From assembly GCA_963828185.1 (NCBI GenBank), contig CAWHDV010000019.1:248001-312000 (forward strand): a stretch of DNA of 64,000 nt, written 5' to 3'. This document shows, one piece after another, positions 26,971 through 36,107 of the stretch. The notes beneath the pieces were generated by a model. It saw only the letters and a program-made list of their open reading frames with translations. It searched no databases and was not told the origin of the DNA. How positions within the stretch are numbered: position 1 is the stretch's first letter; each line of letters begins with the position of its first letter. The DNA is from Rhodoblastus sp963828185. Lineage in GTDB: Bacteria; Pseudomonadota; Alphaproteobacteria; Rhizobiales; Beijerinckiaceae. Both the position numbers and the translations under genes were made by a program.

Positions 26971-27695
26971 GCGCGCCGTGCTCCGAGCAGAAATTCGCGG
27001 TTGCCGTCGCCGCCTTCAATCGGCGAGTTTATCAGGCCGATGACGTCCCAGCCGAGGACTTTCACCAGGCCCGCGATCTTTTCGCAGGCCGCCTTTTGCG
27101 CGCTGGCGTCGCGGACGATGCCCTTTTTCGTAAATTCCGGCCCCGCTTCGAACTGCGGCTTGACCAGCAGGATGGCCTCGGCCCCGTCCGAAGCAAGCGG
27201 CAGGATCTTCGGCAGGATCAGCGCCAGCGAGATGAAGCTCACGTCGCAGACGATCAATTGCGGGCTTTGCGGCAGATCGTTGGCCGCGAGAGCGCGCGCA
27301 TCACGCTTTTCCAGCGATTTGACCCGGCTGTCCGAAGCGATCAAGGGATGCAACTGGCCGTGGCCGACATCGACGCAGGTGATATGCGCCACGCCACGCC
27401 ACAAAAGCACATGCGAAAAGCCGCCCGTCGAGGCGCCGACGTCGAGGGCGTTTTTCCCGGCCGGGTCAATGGCGAAGGCTTCGAGAGCCGCCGCCAGCTT
27501 CACGCCGCCGCGCGACACCCAAGGGTAGGGGGCGGAAGCCGCGAGTTGCGCTTCCGGCGCCACAGGTTCGGAAGGTTTGGTCACCGGGCGGCCGTCGAGC
27601 GTGACGAGCCCCGCCTCGATGGCCTCGCGCGCCTTGGCGCGGCTCGCGAAAAAGCCTCGCTCCACCAAGGCGATATCGGCGCGACGGGCGCTCAT
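26967..27695 (-). CDS. tlyA: TlyA-family rRNA 2'-O-methyltransferase
   Basis: A 242-residue protein with an N-terminal S4 RNA-binding domain (RADIALVERGFFASRAKAREAI, GLVTLDGRPVTKPSE) and an FtsJ-type Rossmann domain: ALDVGASTGGFSHVLLWRG (about 79-97), CDVSFISLALILPKIL near 150, LLVKPQFEAGPEF. TlyA proteins methylate the 2'-O of ribose in 16S/23S rRNA. The stop codon overlaps the downstream methyltransferase start; upstream gene dxs ends 37 bases before its start, giving dxs-tlyA-rumA order. Confidence 0.92.
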   Translation of the reverse strand: MSARRADIALVERGFFASRAKAREAIEAGLVTLDGRPVTKPSEPVAPEAQLAASAPYPWVSRGGVKLAAALEAFAIDPAGKNALDVGASTGGFSHVLLWRGVAHITCVDVGHGQLHPLIASDSRVKSLEKRDARALAANDLPQSPQLIVCDVSFISLALILPKILPLASDGAEAILLVKPQFEAGPEFTKKGIVRDASAQKAACEKIAGLVKVLGWDVIGLINSPIEGGDGNREFLLGARRA

Positions 27696-27732
27696 GGCGG
27701 TGGTCTTTCCGTTGGCCTGTGTCCGCTTCCGC

Positions 27733-29652
27733 TCAGGCGGTCCTGGCTTCCGTCTCCGGGCGTCCCAGCGCCTGGAACACCTTGGCGACGATGCCCTTCG
27801 CGTCGAGGCCGGCGCGGGCGTAGAGCGCCTCCGGCTTGTCCTGGTCGAGATAGACGTCGGGCAGCACCATGCTGCGAACGCGCAGACCCTTGTCGAGGAG
27901 ACCGTCCTCGGCCAATTGCTGCATCACGAAGGAGCCGAAACCACCAATCGAGCCTTCCTCGATGGTGATCAACACTTCATGGTTCGCGGCGAGGCTGCGC
28001 ACAAGCTCGACATCGAGGGGCTTGGCGAAGCGCGCGTCGGCGACGGTGGCGGAGACGCCCTGCGCCGCGAGGATGTCGGCCGCCTCCATGGCCTCGGCCA
28101 GGCGCGTGCCGAGCGAGAGGATGGCGACCTTGTCGCCCTGCCGCATCACGCGGCCCTTGCCGATTTCGAGCGGAACGCCTTCCTGCGGCATTTCCACGCC
28201 GACGCCGTCGCCGCGCGGATAGCGGAAGGCGATGGGGCCGGCATCATAGGCGGCGGCGGTGGCGACCATGTGGACCAGCTCCGCCTCGTCGGCGGCGGCC
28301 ATGACCACCATGTTCGGCAGCACGCCCAGGAAGGCGACGTCGAAGGCGCCCGCATGGGTCGCGCCGTCGGCGCCGACCAGGCCCGCGCGGTCGAGCGCGA
28401 AGCGAACGGGGAGATTCTGGATCGCCACGTCATGCACAACCTGGTCGTAGCCTCGCTGGAGGAAGGTCGAATAGATGGCGCAGAATGGCTTGTAACCCTC
28501 GGTCGCAAGCCCCGCGGCGAAGGTCACGGCGTGCTGCTCGGCGATGCCGACGTCGAAGGTGCGCTTCGGAAACGCCTTCTGGAAGAAGTCCACGCCGGTT
28601 CCACTCGGCATGGCGGCGGTGATGGCGACGATCTTGTCGTCCTTTTCGCCTTCCTTGACCAGAGATTGCCCGAAAACCTTGGTGTAGGACGGGGCGTTGG
28701 CCTTGGGCTTGACCTGGGTTCCGGTGACCACGTCGAACTTGTTGACGCCGTGGTACTTGTCGTCGGCCGCTTCGGCCGGCGCATAGCCCTTGCCCTTCTG
28801 CGTCACCAGGTGGATGAGCACCGGGCCGCCGAGATCGGCGTCGCGCACGTTTTTCAGGATGGGCAGCAGGTGGTCGAGATTATGGCCATCGATCGGGCCA
28901 ACGTAATAAAAGCCCAGTTCCTCGAACAGGGTGCCGCCGGTGACATAGGTGCGGGCGTGCTCGACGGCGCGGGTGATGGCGCTTTCGACGCTCTTGGGCA
29001 AATGCCTGGCCAGCGACTTGCCGGCGTCGCGCAGCTTCAGATAGGTGCGGCCCGAGGACAGGCGGGCGAGATAGGCCGACATGGCGCCGACCGGCGGGGC
29101 GATCGACATGTCGTTGTCATTGAGGATGACGATCAGACGCGAATGCGAGGCGCCGGCGTTGTTCATCGCCTCATAGGCCATGCCTGCCGACATCGAGCCG
29201 TCGCCGATCACCGCGATGACATTGTTGCTCGCGCCCGAGAGGTCGCGCGCCACCGCCATGCCGAGACCGGCGGAGATCGAGGTCGAGGAATGGGCCGCGC
29301 CGAAGGGGTCGTATTCGCTTTCCGCGCGCTTGGTGAAGCCGGACAGGCCGCCGGCCTGGCGCAGGGTCTTCATGCGGTCGCGGCGCCCGGTCAGGATCTT
29401 GTGCGGATAGGCCTGATGGCCGACATCCCAGATGATGCGGTCCTGCGGCGTATTGAACACATAATGCAGAGCGACGGTCAGTTCGACGACGCCAAGGCTG
29501 GAGCCGAGATGGCCGCCGGTGACCGAAACCGCGTCAATCGTCGCGCGGCGGACGTCGTCGGCCATGGCGCGCAGGTCGCTTTCGGGAAGCCGGCGCAGGT
29601 CGGCGGGGAGTTTCACCTTGTCCAGCAAGGGCGTAGTCGAATTATTGTTCAC
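27733..29652 (-). CDS. dxs: 1-deoxy-D-xylulose-5-phosphate synthase
   Basis: First enzyme of the MEP isoprenoid pathway, condensing pyruvate and glyceraldehyde 3-phosphate with thiamine diphosphate. The 639 residues show the catalytic histidine region SSLGVVELTVALHYVF, the ThDP motif VIGDGSMSAGMAYEAMNNAG (about 150-169), YVGPIDGHNLDHLLP and DVGIAEQHAVTFAAGLA. Start ATG 29652 gives MNNNSTTPLLDKVKLPADLR, as expected. A gene for XseB, often directly upstream of dxs, is absent. Confidence 0.97.
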   Translation of the reverse strand: MNNNSTTPLLDKVKLPADLRRLPESDLRAMADDVRRATIDAVSVTGGHLGSSLGVVELTVALHYVFNTPQDRIIWDVGHQAYPHKILTGRRDRMKTLRQAGGLSGFTKRAESEYDPFGAAHSSTSISAGLGMAVARDLSGASNNVIAVIGDGSMSAGMAYEAMNNAGASHSRLIVILNDNDMSIAPPVGAMSAYLARLSSGRTYLKLRDAGKSLARHLPKSVESAITRAVEHARTYVTGGTLFEELGFYYVGPIDGHNLDHLLPILKNVRDADLGGPVLIHLVTQKGKGYAPAEAADDKYHGVNKFDVVTGTQVKPKANAPSYTKVFGQSLVKEGEKDDKIVAITAAMPSGTGVDFFQKAFPKRTFDVGIAEQHAVTFAAGLATEGYKPFCAIYSTFLQRGYDQVVHDVAIQNLPVRFALDRAGLVGADGATHAGAFDVAFLGVLPNMVVMAAADEAELVHMVATAAAYDAGPIAFRYPRGDGVGVEMPQEGVPLEIGKGRVMRQGDKVAILSLGTRLAEAMEAADILAAQGVSATVADARFAKPLDVELVRSLAANHEVLITIEEGSIGGFGSFVMQQLAEDGLLDKGLRVRSMVLPDVYLDQDKPEALYARAGLDAKGIVAKVFQALGRPETEARTA

Positions 29653-29963
29653 GGCATGCTCGATCGCGCATCCCGGCCGGAATGGCGCGGACGAACGGGT
29701 GCTTTACACTCAACCTGCGCCTTGGGCAATCAAGCCGTGCGGATTTAGTTCAGGCGTGGCCGATTGGCGCGCTCAGGGGCGCCTGCGTTGTGGTTTGTCC
29801 GGACTCGTGTTTGGCGACGATGTGGTGTTCTATGCGGACTGGCGCGTGATTGCCGCAGCGCTTGCTGTTTGATAATACGTCGCCAAAGGTCAAAGGCGCC
29901 CCCGAAAGCGTCCGACTTCATGCGAAACTAGGCGAGCCTTCATCGGCCGCAAAGGACACGAAA
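29653..29963. other. Intergenic region between divergent dxs and ppdK
   Basis: About 311 bases without a convincing gene on either strand. It must carry the promoters of dxs (leftward) and ppdK (rightward); no strong sigma-70 pair, riboswitch or operator palindrome stands out by eye. Confidence 0.5.
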
Positions 29964-32642
29964 ATGGCGAAATGGGTCTATTCGTTTGGTGACGGCAAGG
30001 CGGAAGGCGCCAGCGCCATGAAGAACCTTTTAGGCGGCAAGGGCGCGAATCTGGCCGAAATGGCCAATCTCGGCCTGCCTGTTCCGCCCGGTTTCACCAT
30101 TTCGACCGAAGTCTGCGCCTATTATTACGCCAATGGCCAAAAATACCCCGCCGATCTCAAGGAGCAGGTCGAGGCGGCGCTGGAGTATGTCGGCAAGATC
30201 TCCGGCCATGTCTTCGCCGATCCCGCCAATCCGTTGCTGGTGTCCGTCCGCTCCGGCGCCCGCGCCTCCATGCCGGGCATGATGGATACGGTGCTCAACC
30301 TTGGCCTGAACGACGTGACCGTCGAGGCCATCGCCAAATCCTCCGGCGACGAACGATTCGCCTGGGATAGCTACCGCCGTTTCATCCAGATGTATTCGAA
30401 TGTGGTGCTTGAGGTCGAACACCACAATTTCGAGGAAATCCTTGAGGTTTACAAGGACCAGAAGGGGTATTTCCAGGATACCGACATGACGGCCGGCGAC
30501 TGGAAGAAGATTGTCGCCAGCTATAAGGAAGCGGTCGAGCGCGAGACCGGCAAGCCGTTCCCGCAGGATGCGCGCGAGCAACTCTGGGGCGCTGTCGGCG
30601 CGGTTTTCTCGTCCTGGATGAACCAGCGCGCCAATACTTATCGCCGCCTTCATGACATTCCCGAAAGCTGGGGCACGGCGGTCAACGTGCAGGCCATGGT
30701 GTTCGGCAACATGGGCGAGACCTCGGCGACCGGCGTCGCCTTCACCCGCAATCCCTCGACCGGCGAAAACGCCCTTTACGGCGAGTTCCTGGTCAACGCG
30801 CAGGGAGAGGACGTGGTGGCGGGCATCCGCACGCCGCAGAACATCACGGAAATCGCGCGCATCGCCGCCAAGTCTGACAAGCCGTCGATGGAAACGGTGA
30901 TGCCGGTGGTGTTTGACGAATTCGTCCGCGCCACACAATTGCTGGAGCGCCACTATCGCGACATGCAGGACATGGAATTCACAGTCGAGCGCGGCAAGTT
31001 CTGGATGCTGCAAACGCGCAACGGCAAGCGCACCGCCCGCGCCGCCCTGCGCGTCGCGGTGGAAATGGCCAATGCCGGGCTGATCACCAAGGAAGAGGCG
31101 ATCCTCCGCATCGAACCGGCTTCCCTCGACCAATTGCTGCACCCGACGCTCGACCCGAAAGCCGAGCGGAAGATCATCGCCACCGGCCTGCCGGCCTCGC
31201 CCGGCGCGGCTTGCGGCGAGATCGTCTTTTCCTCCGACGAGGCGGAGGCGCTGAAGGCGGCGGGCAAGAAAGTGATCCTGGTGCGCGTCGAAACGTCGCC
31301 GGAAGACATTTCCGGCATGCACGCGGCTGAAGGCATCCTGACGACGCGCGGCGGCATGACCTCGCATGCGGCCGTGGTGGCGCGGGGCATGGGCAAGCCT
31401 TGCGTGTCCGGCGCTGGCTCGGTGCGCGTGGATTACGCGGCGCAGACCTTTACCGCCATGGGCCGCGCCTTCAAGAAAGGCGACATCATCACCGTGGACG
31501 GCGCCACCGGCCAGGTGATCGAAGGCTCCGTCCCCATGCTGGAGCCCGAGCTTTCCGGTGAATTCGCCGTGCTGATGGGCTGGGCCGACGCCTATCGCCG
31601 CCTTAAAGTGCGCACCAACGCCGACACGCCCACCGACGCCCGCATCGCCCGGCAATTCGGCGCGGAAGGCATCGGTCTCTGCCGCACCGAGCACATGTTC
31701 TTCGACAATGAGCGCATCGTCGCGGTGCGCGAGATGATTCTCGCGGGCGACGAGGCCGGCCGCCGCGCGGCGCTGACGAAGATCCTGCCGATGCAGCGCT
31801 CGGATTTCGCCTCGCTGTTCGAGATCATGCATGGCCTGCCTGTGACCATCCGCCTGCTCGATCCGCCGTTGCATGAATTCCTGCCGCATACGGTGGAGGA
31901 GATCGCCGAAGTCGCCGCCGCCATGGGCTCGTCGCCGGAGAAGCTCAAGCGTCGCGCCGATGAGTTGCATGAATTCAACCCCATGCTGGGCTTCCGCGGC
32001 GTGCGTCTCGCCATCGCTTTCCCGGAAATCGCCGAAATGCAGGCGCGCGCCATTTTCGAGGGCGCCGTCGAGGCGCAGGCGAAGACGGGAGAGCCTGTCA
32101 TCGCCGAAATCATGGTTCCGCTGGTGCTGTCGAAGCGCGAACTCGACCTGGTCAAGGGGCGCATCGACGCCATGGCGGCGGAAGTCGCCAAGGAGAAGGG
32201 CGTCACCATTCCCTATCACGTCGGCACGATGATCGAATTGCCGCGCGCCGCCCTGCGCGCCGGGGAAATCGCCGAAACGGCGGAGTTTTTCTCCTTCGGC
32301 ACCAACGATTTGACGCAGACGACGCTCGGCATTTCGCGCGACGACGCCGGCTCCTTCCTCGGCGCCTATGTCCAGAAGGGCATATTGCCGCAGGACCCCT
32401 TCGTTTCGCTCGACCAGGACGGCGTCGGCGAACTGGTGGCGCTGGCGGCGGAGCGCGGTCGCAAGACGCGCGACAAGATCAAGCTCGGCATTTGCGGCGA
32501 GCACGGCGGCGATCCCGCCTCCATCGCCTTCTGTGAGAAGACCGGGCTCGATTACGTCTCCTGCTCGCCCTATCGCGTGCCGATCGCCCGTCTCGCGGCG
32601 GCGCAGGCGGCGCTCGGCCAGGCGGCCGGCTCGACGGCCTGA
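29964..32642 (+). CDS. ppdK: Pyruvate, phosphate dikinase
   Basis: Interconverts pyruvate, ATP and phosphate with PEP, AMP and PPi. The 892-residue protein starts MAKWVYSFGDGKAEGAS after AAAGGACACG; upstream in-frame ATG at 29850 would add 38 unrelated residues. Visible parts: N-terminal nucleotide-binding domain (LLGGKGANLAEMANLGLPVPPGF), phosphohistidine domain with GGMTSHAAVVARGMGKPC (catalytic His at about 468), and a C-terminal PEP domain with CRTEHMFF and GICGEHGGDP (catalytic Cys). Together with pfp it suggests PPi-linked glycolysis or gluconeogenesis. Confidence 0.97.
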   Translation: MAKWVYSFGDGKAEGASAMKNLLGGKGANLAEMANLGLPVPPGFTISTEVCAYYYANGQKYPADLKEQVEAALEYVGKISGHVFADPANPLLVSVRSGARASMPGMMDTVLNLGLNDVTVEAIAKSSGDERFAWDSYRRFIQMYSNVVLEVEHHNFEEILEVYKDQKGYFQDTDMTAGDWKKIVASYKEAVERETGKPFPQDAREQLWGAVGAVFSSWMNQRANTYRRLHDIPESWGTAVNVQAMVFGNMGETSATGVAFTRNPSTGENALYGEFLVNAQGEDVVAGIRTPQNITEIARIAAKSDKPSMETVMPVVFDEFVRATQLLERHYRDMQDMEFTVERGKFWMLQTRNGKRTARAALRVAVEMANAGLITKEEAILRIEPASLDQLLHPTLDPKAERKIIATGLPASPGAACGEIVFSSDEAEALKAAGKKVILVRVETSPEDISGMHAAEGILTTRGGMTSHAAVVARGMGKPCVSGAGSVRVDYAAQTFTAMGRAFKKGDIITVDGATGQVIEGSVPMLEPELSGEFAVLMGWADAYRRLKVRTNADTPTDARIARQFGAEGIGLCRTEHMFFDNERIVAVREMILAGDEAGRRAALTKILPMQRSDFASLFEIMHGLPVTIRLLDPPLHEFLPHTVEEIAEVAAAMGSSPEKLKRRADELHEFNPMLGFRGVRLAIAFPEIAEMQARAIFEGAVEAQAKTGEPVIAEIMVPLVLSKRELDLVKGRIDAMAAEVAKEKGVTIPYHVGTMIELPRAALRAGEIAETAEFFSFGTNDLTQTTLGISRDDAGSFLGAYVQKGILPQDPFVSLDQDGVGELVALAAERGRKTRDKIKLGICGEHGGDPASIAFCEKTGLDYVSCSPYRVPIARLAAAQAALGQAAGSTA

Positions 32643-32658
32643 GACTGCCGGGGGATTC

Positions 32659-33072
32659 GTGCGCCAGGAGCAGCAACGCATCGCCGTCACGACAAAGGGG
32701 CGGGGCCTCGTCGAAATCACCCGCGAGGCGCGGGAGTTTATCCGCGCCAGCGGGCTGCGGGTCGGCCAGCTCACCGTCTTCTGCCGCCATACGTCGGCGT
32801 CGCTGCTGATCCAGGAAAACGCAGATCCATCGGTGCTCGACGACCTGGAGAGGTTCTTCGAGCGGATCGCGCCGGAAGGCCGCGGACTTTATTCACATGA
32901 AAGCGAAGGGCCGGACCCGGCCCATCTGCGGGCGGCGCTCACGCAAAGCAGCCTCGCCATTCCCTTCGCGGACGGCGAGCTCACGCTGGGGACCTGGCAG
33001 GGGATCTATCTGTTCGAGCATCGCCGCGCGCCGCACAGGCGCGAGATCGTGCTTCATGCGGTGGGGGAGTGA
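32659..33072 (+). CDS. yjbQ: YjbQ/UPF0047 family protein
   Basis: A 137-residue protein beginning at GTG 32659 (RQEQQRIAVTTKGRGLVEI) with the family marks TVFCRHTSASLLIQENADP and GPDPAHLRAALTQSSLAIP and GTWQGIYLFEHR. The conserved His/Asp set agrees with the UPF0047 fold, reported to have weak thiamine-phosphate synthase activity in E. coli; its true role is unclear. It follows ppdK by 16 bases on the same strand, suggesting one transcript. Confidence 0.88.
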   Translation: MRQEQQRIAVTTKGRGLVEITREAREFIRASGLRVGQLTVFCRHTSASLLIQENADPSVLDDLERFFERIAPEGRGLYSHESEGPDPAHLRAALTQSSLAIPFADGELTLGTWQGIYLFEHRRAPHRREIVLHAVGE

Positions 33073-33140
33073 GGTAAAATAATTTATATATTTCGTATCA
33101 TGTCCTCTTAATACTATGCGGTTGTTTCCACAAATCAACC

Positions 33141-34058
33141 ATGATCAGCGGTGACGGAATGTCGAAATCAATAATGCCTGACCTTCCTTCAATTCGTTTT
33201 TTGCAAGAAGCGAGCCTTCATGCTCACATGATAATAAGAGACGAAATCCAGAGCCTATTTTCGCGCTATCAAACCGAACAAAATTCCACCAATGCAACTT
33301 TAAGAAACCTTTTCTCGTATCTTGGTGCCAGATGTCAGGCCGTATCGTTTTTAGCCAGCCATGAATACACGTGGGATGCGGAAATAATACTCAGATCGTT
33401 TTATGAAACTGCAGCGAAGATTTTTTTTATTTGCTTATCAGAAGCGGACGAAAAATTGGTCCTCGTAGACGAGTTCTGGAACTCGCTCGGTCAAATCAGT
33501 GACCGCCGCACAGCGCGTAAAGCTGCGTTTGCTGAGAGCATTTTCCAAAAGGGAAGCGTTTCATCGTCAATCTTTGCTGCGCTGCAAGATGGAAGCGTAT
33601 TTAATCTGGAAGCAGAAGGAAATAAATTTGAGCGTAAGCGTATCGAGAAAAAGTGGTCCTTTTCCGAAATAATCGAACATCTCAACAAAAACGCCCCGAT
33701 TGGAAGGCCGCTTAACGGCATAAAGGCGCTGCTGCACATATACGGAATGGCTAGCCACCTGGCGCACGCAGACAAAAACGCGATGGATCTGATGCATGAC
33801 CGGGCTACGAGAGAGGTTAACGAACGCCAGATACTTGAGGCGGGCCACTTGGCCCGCATAATGAGCGACCAAGTCAGTATTACGTGGCTTTGCGCAGACG
33901 CGTTGCGATTTCATTTCGACGCCGAGTTCGGCGACGCTGTTGCTATGCGCAAAGCCTTCGACGGCCCCTATGAGTTGAGCAGGCCTTTTTTGGCGGCGTT
34001 CCAAGATAGCCAGAAAGAATTTTACTCCGATTGGTTTCCGACGGATGCGTCCAACTAG
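33141..34058 (+). CDS. DUF5677-like protein, AT-rich, likely acquired
   Basis: A 305-residue soluble, mostly helical protein. Features: SIRFLQEASLHAHMIIRDEI, SYLGARCQAVSFLASHEYTWDAEIILRSFYETAAKIFF, and a later HIYGMASHLAHADKNAMDLMHDRATREV with conserved His/Asp. The ILRSFYETAAK plus SHLAHAD pattern resembles DUF5677, a family seen in mobile or defence-associated loci; the assignment is tentative. Possible starts are ATG 33141, 33159 (best spacing from GGTGACGGA) and 33174. The gene and the 70 bases before it are AT-rich compared with ppdK/yjbQ and purN, so it probably arrived by transfer. No partner gene is adjacent. Confidence 0.6.
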   Translation: MISGDGMSKSIMPDLPSIRFLQEASLHAHMIIRDEIQSLFSRYQTEQNSTNATLRNLFSYLGARCQAVSFLASHEYTWDAEIILRSFYETAAKIFFICLSEADEKLVLVDEFWNSLGQISDRRTARKAAFAESIFQKGSVSSSIFAALQDGSVFNLEAEGNKFERKRIEKKWSFSEIIEHLNKNAPIGRPLNGIKALLHIYGMASHLAHADKNAMDLMHDRATREVNERQILEAGHLARIMSDQVSITWLCADALRFHFDAEFGDAVAMRKAFDGPYELSRPFLAAFQDSQKEFYSDWFPTDASN

Positions 34059-34171
34059 CCCATCTTATTCATGACGGGTACCATTTGGGTAATTAATGCG
34101 GTATTACGGGTGGAGTGGACCCCGAAGTTGAGGCACTCGTATTACGGTATCGGCGGAGCCGCGACCCGTCA

Positions 34172-34210
34172 GCCGCCGTGCTGCGCAATTCGATCCAGTC
34201 CCCGAATTCC
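34172..34210. repeat. Dispersed repeat, half copy
   Basis: GCCGCCGTGCTGCGCAATTC then GATCCAGTCCCCGAATTCC. The same 39 bases with one mismatch lie at 48381-48419, where they form one arm of an inverted-repeat element. Here only this arm is found, in the 180-base gap between the DUF5677-like gene and purN. Confidence 0.7.
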
Positions 34211-34239
34211 TTGCGCCGCGGGCTGACAGAGGGGAAGCG

Positions 34240-34896
34240 CTATTCCGCCGGCCAGACCAGGGCCGGGGGAACGCCCGCCTGGCTGTCGACCGACACCCGC
34301 CCGCCATCCATCCGCGTAAAACCGCCGGCGACCAATTTGAGCGCCAGCGGATAGATCCGGTGCTCCTGCGCCAAAACCCGCGCGGACAGTGTGTCCGGCG
34401 TGTCGCTGTCGAGCACCGGCACCGCCGCCTGGACGACGATCGGCCCCGCGTCCATTTCTGGCGAGACGAAATGCACCGTTGCGCCGTGGATTTTCACGCC
34501 GTCGGCCAGCGCGCGCTCATGCGTGTGCAAACCGCGGTAGGAAGGCAGGAGCGCCGGATGGATGTTCAGCATCCGCTCCCGCCATTGTTCGACAAACCAG
34601 GGGGTGAGCACGCGCATAAAGCCGGCGAGGCAGATCAGTTCGATGGCGTTATCCGCAAGCGTCGCCTGCACGGCGCGCTCGAAACTCTCGCGGTCGGGAA
34701 ATTTCCTGTGCTCGACCACCGCCGTCCTGATACCCTGCGCTTCGGCGAATTTCAGTCCTTCGGCGGAAGCGACATTGGACAGCACCAGCGCGATTTCCGC
34801 CGGGAAATCGCCCTCGCGCGACGCTTCGACCAGCGAGCGCATGTTGGAGCCGCGCCCGGAAATCAGGATGGCGACCCTTTTGCGCGGAAAACTCAC
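34240..34896 (-). CDS. purN: Phosphoribosylglycinamide formyltransferase
   Basis: Transfers a formyl group from 10-formyl-THF to GAR in purine synthesis. The 218-residue protein starts at GTG 34896 (SFPRKRVAILISGRGSNMRSL) and has the catalytic region LICLAGFMRVLTPWFVEQW, then NIHPALLPSYRGLHTHERAL with the active His and GATVHFVSPEMDAGPIVVQ with the active Asp. The start GTG overlaps the purM stop (GTGA), so the two genes are translationally coupled. Confidence 0.95.
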   Translation of the reverse strand: MSFPRKRVAILISGRGSNMRSLVEASREGDFPAEIALVLSNVASAEGLKFAEAQGIRTAVVEHRKFPDRESFERAVQATLADNAIELICLAGFMRVLTPWFVEQWRERMLNIHPALLPSYRGLHTHERALADGVKIHGATVHFVSPEMDAGPIVVQAAVPVLDSDTPDTLSARVLAQEHRIYPLALKLVAGGFTRMDGGRVSVDSQAGVPPALVWPAE

Positions 34897-35970
34897 AGCG
34901 CAAGTTTCCCGGTGAAGAGCACGCGCTCGCCGCTCTCCGCGGCGACGATCTCGCCCAGCCGGACCGGCGCCTCGCCGGAGGCGCGCAAGGCTTCCTCTGC
35001 GTCAGAAGCCTTGGCCGCGTCGGCCACGACGATCATGCCGACGCCGCAATTGAAGGTGCGCAGCATTTCGCGCTCGGCGACGCCGCCCGCCCGCGCCAGC
35101 CAGCTGAATACGGGGGAGACGGGAACGCGGTCGAGATCGAATTCTGACTCCGAGTCCGTCGGGCAGCACGCGCGGAATATTCTCGGGATAGCCGCCGCCG
35201 GTGATATGGGCGAAGGCCTTGATCGTCGGCGTTTTCCTCAGCGCCGACAGCAGCGGCTTGACGTAGATGCGCGTCGGCTCGAGCAGGGCCTCGGCCAGCG
35301 TCTTGTCCGGCGCGAAGGGGGCGGGATCGGAAAACGTCAGCCCGGCGCGCTCGACGATCTTGCGCACCAGCGAAAAGCCGTTCGAATGCACGCCGGAGGA
35401 TTTCAGGCCGAAAATAACGTCGCCGACGGCGATGTTGTTGCGCGGCAGCAGATCGCCGCGTTCGGCCGCGCCGACGGCGAACCCGGCGAGGTCGTAGTCG
35501 TCGCCGGCGTAAAGGCCCGGCATCTCAGCGGTTTCGCCGCCGATCAGCGCCGCGCCGGCCTCGAGGCAGCCCGCCGCTATGCCGGTGACGATGGCGGCGC
35601 CGACTTCCGGGTCGAGCTTGCCAGTCGCGTAATAGTCGAGGAAGAACAAGGGCTCCGCGCCTTGCACCACGAGGTCGTTGACGCACATGGCGACGAGGTC
35701 GATGCCGACCGTGTCGTGAATGCCGCTCTCGATGGCGATTTTGACTTTCGTGCCGACGCCGTCATTGGCGGCGACAAGGATGGGATCGCTGAAGCCGGCG
35801 GCCTTGAGATCGAACAACCCGCCAAAACCGCCGATTTCCGCATCGGCGCCGCGCCGGCGGGTCGCACGAACCAGGGGTTTGATCAGTTCGACCATGCGCG
35901 CGCCAGCGTCGATGTCGACGCCCGCTTCGGCATAGGTCAATCCTGCGGGCTTTTCGCCGGAGCCGCTCAT
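34893..35970 (-). CDS. purM: Phosphoribosylformylglycinamidine cyclo-ligase, with a one-base frameshift
   Basis: Forms AIR from FGAM with ATP. First frame: LTYAEAGVDIDAGARMVELIKP, VAANDGVGTKVKIA, ALIGGETAEMPGLY, and AHITGGGYPENIPRVLPDGLG. Near 35140 the frame changes to VPVSPVFSWLARAGGVAERE and MLRTFNCGVGMIVV. Removing one base of the AA at 35140-35141 gives PDGLGVRIDLDRVPVSPVF and a 358-residue PurM of normal size ending in GERVLFTGKLAL. The stop codon at 34893-34895 overlaps purN's start. An assembly error is likely, as the gene is essential for purine synthesis. Confidence 0.93.
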
Positions 35971-36107
35971 ACGAAATCCTTCTTTGTTTCGGGGTTGCTC
36001 TAGCCGCTCGCGCGGGCGCTGGCAAGGCGGCGGCCTTGCGACGGTTGCGCCTCTGGCCCATACTCTCCGCCGTAGCCGCCATTCCGCGACGAAAATGCCT
36101 ATCCGCC

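Noticed and set aside
27577..29748. A 723-residue + strand open frame opposite dxs
   Set aside because: dxs is full length with all ThDP motifs on the other strand; this is a GC-skew shadow.
30030..32774. A 914-residue - strand open frame opposite ppdK
   Set aside because: ppdK is intact and highly conserved; the antisense frame has no recognisable domain.
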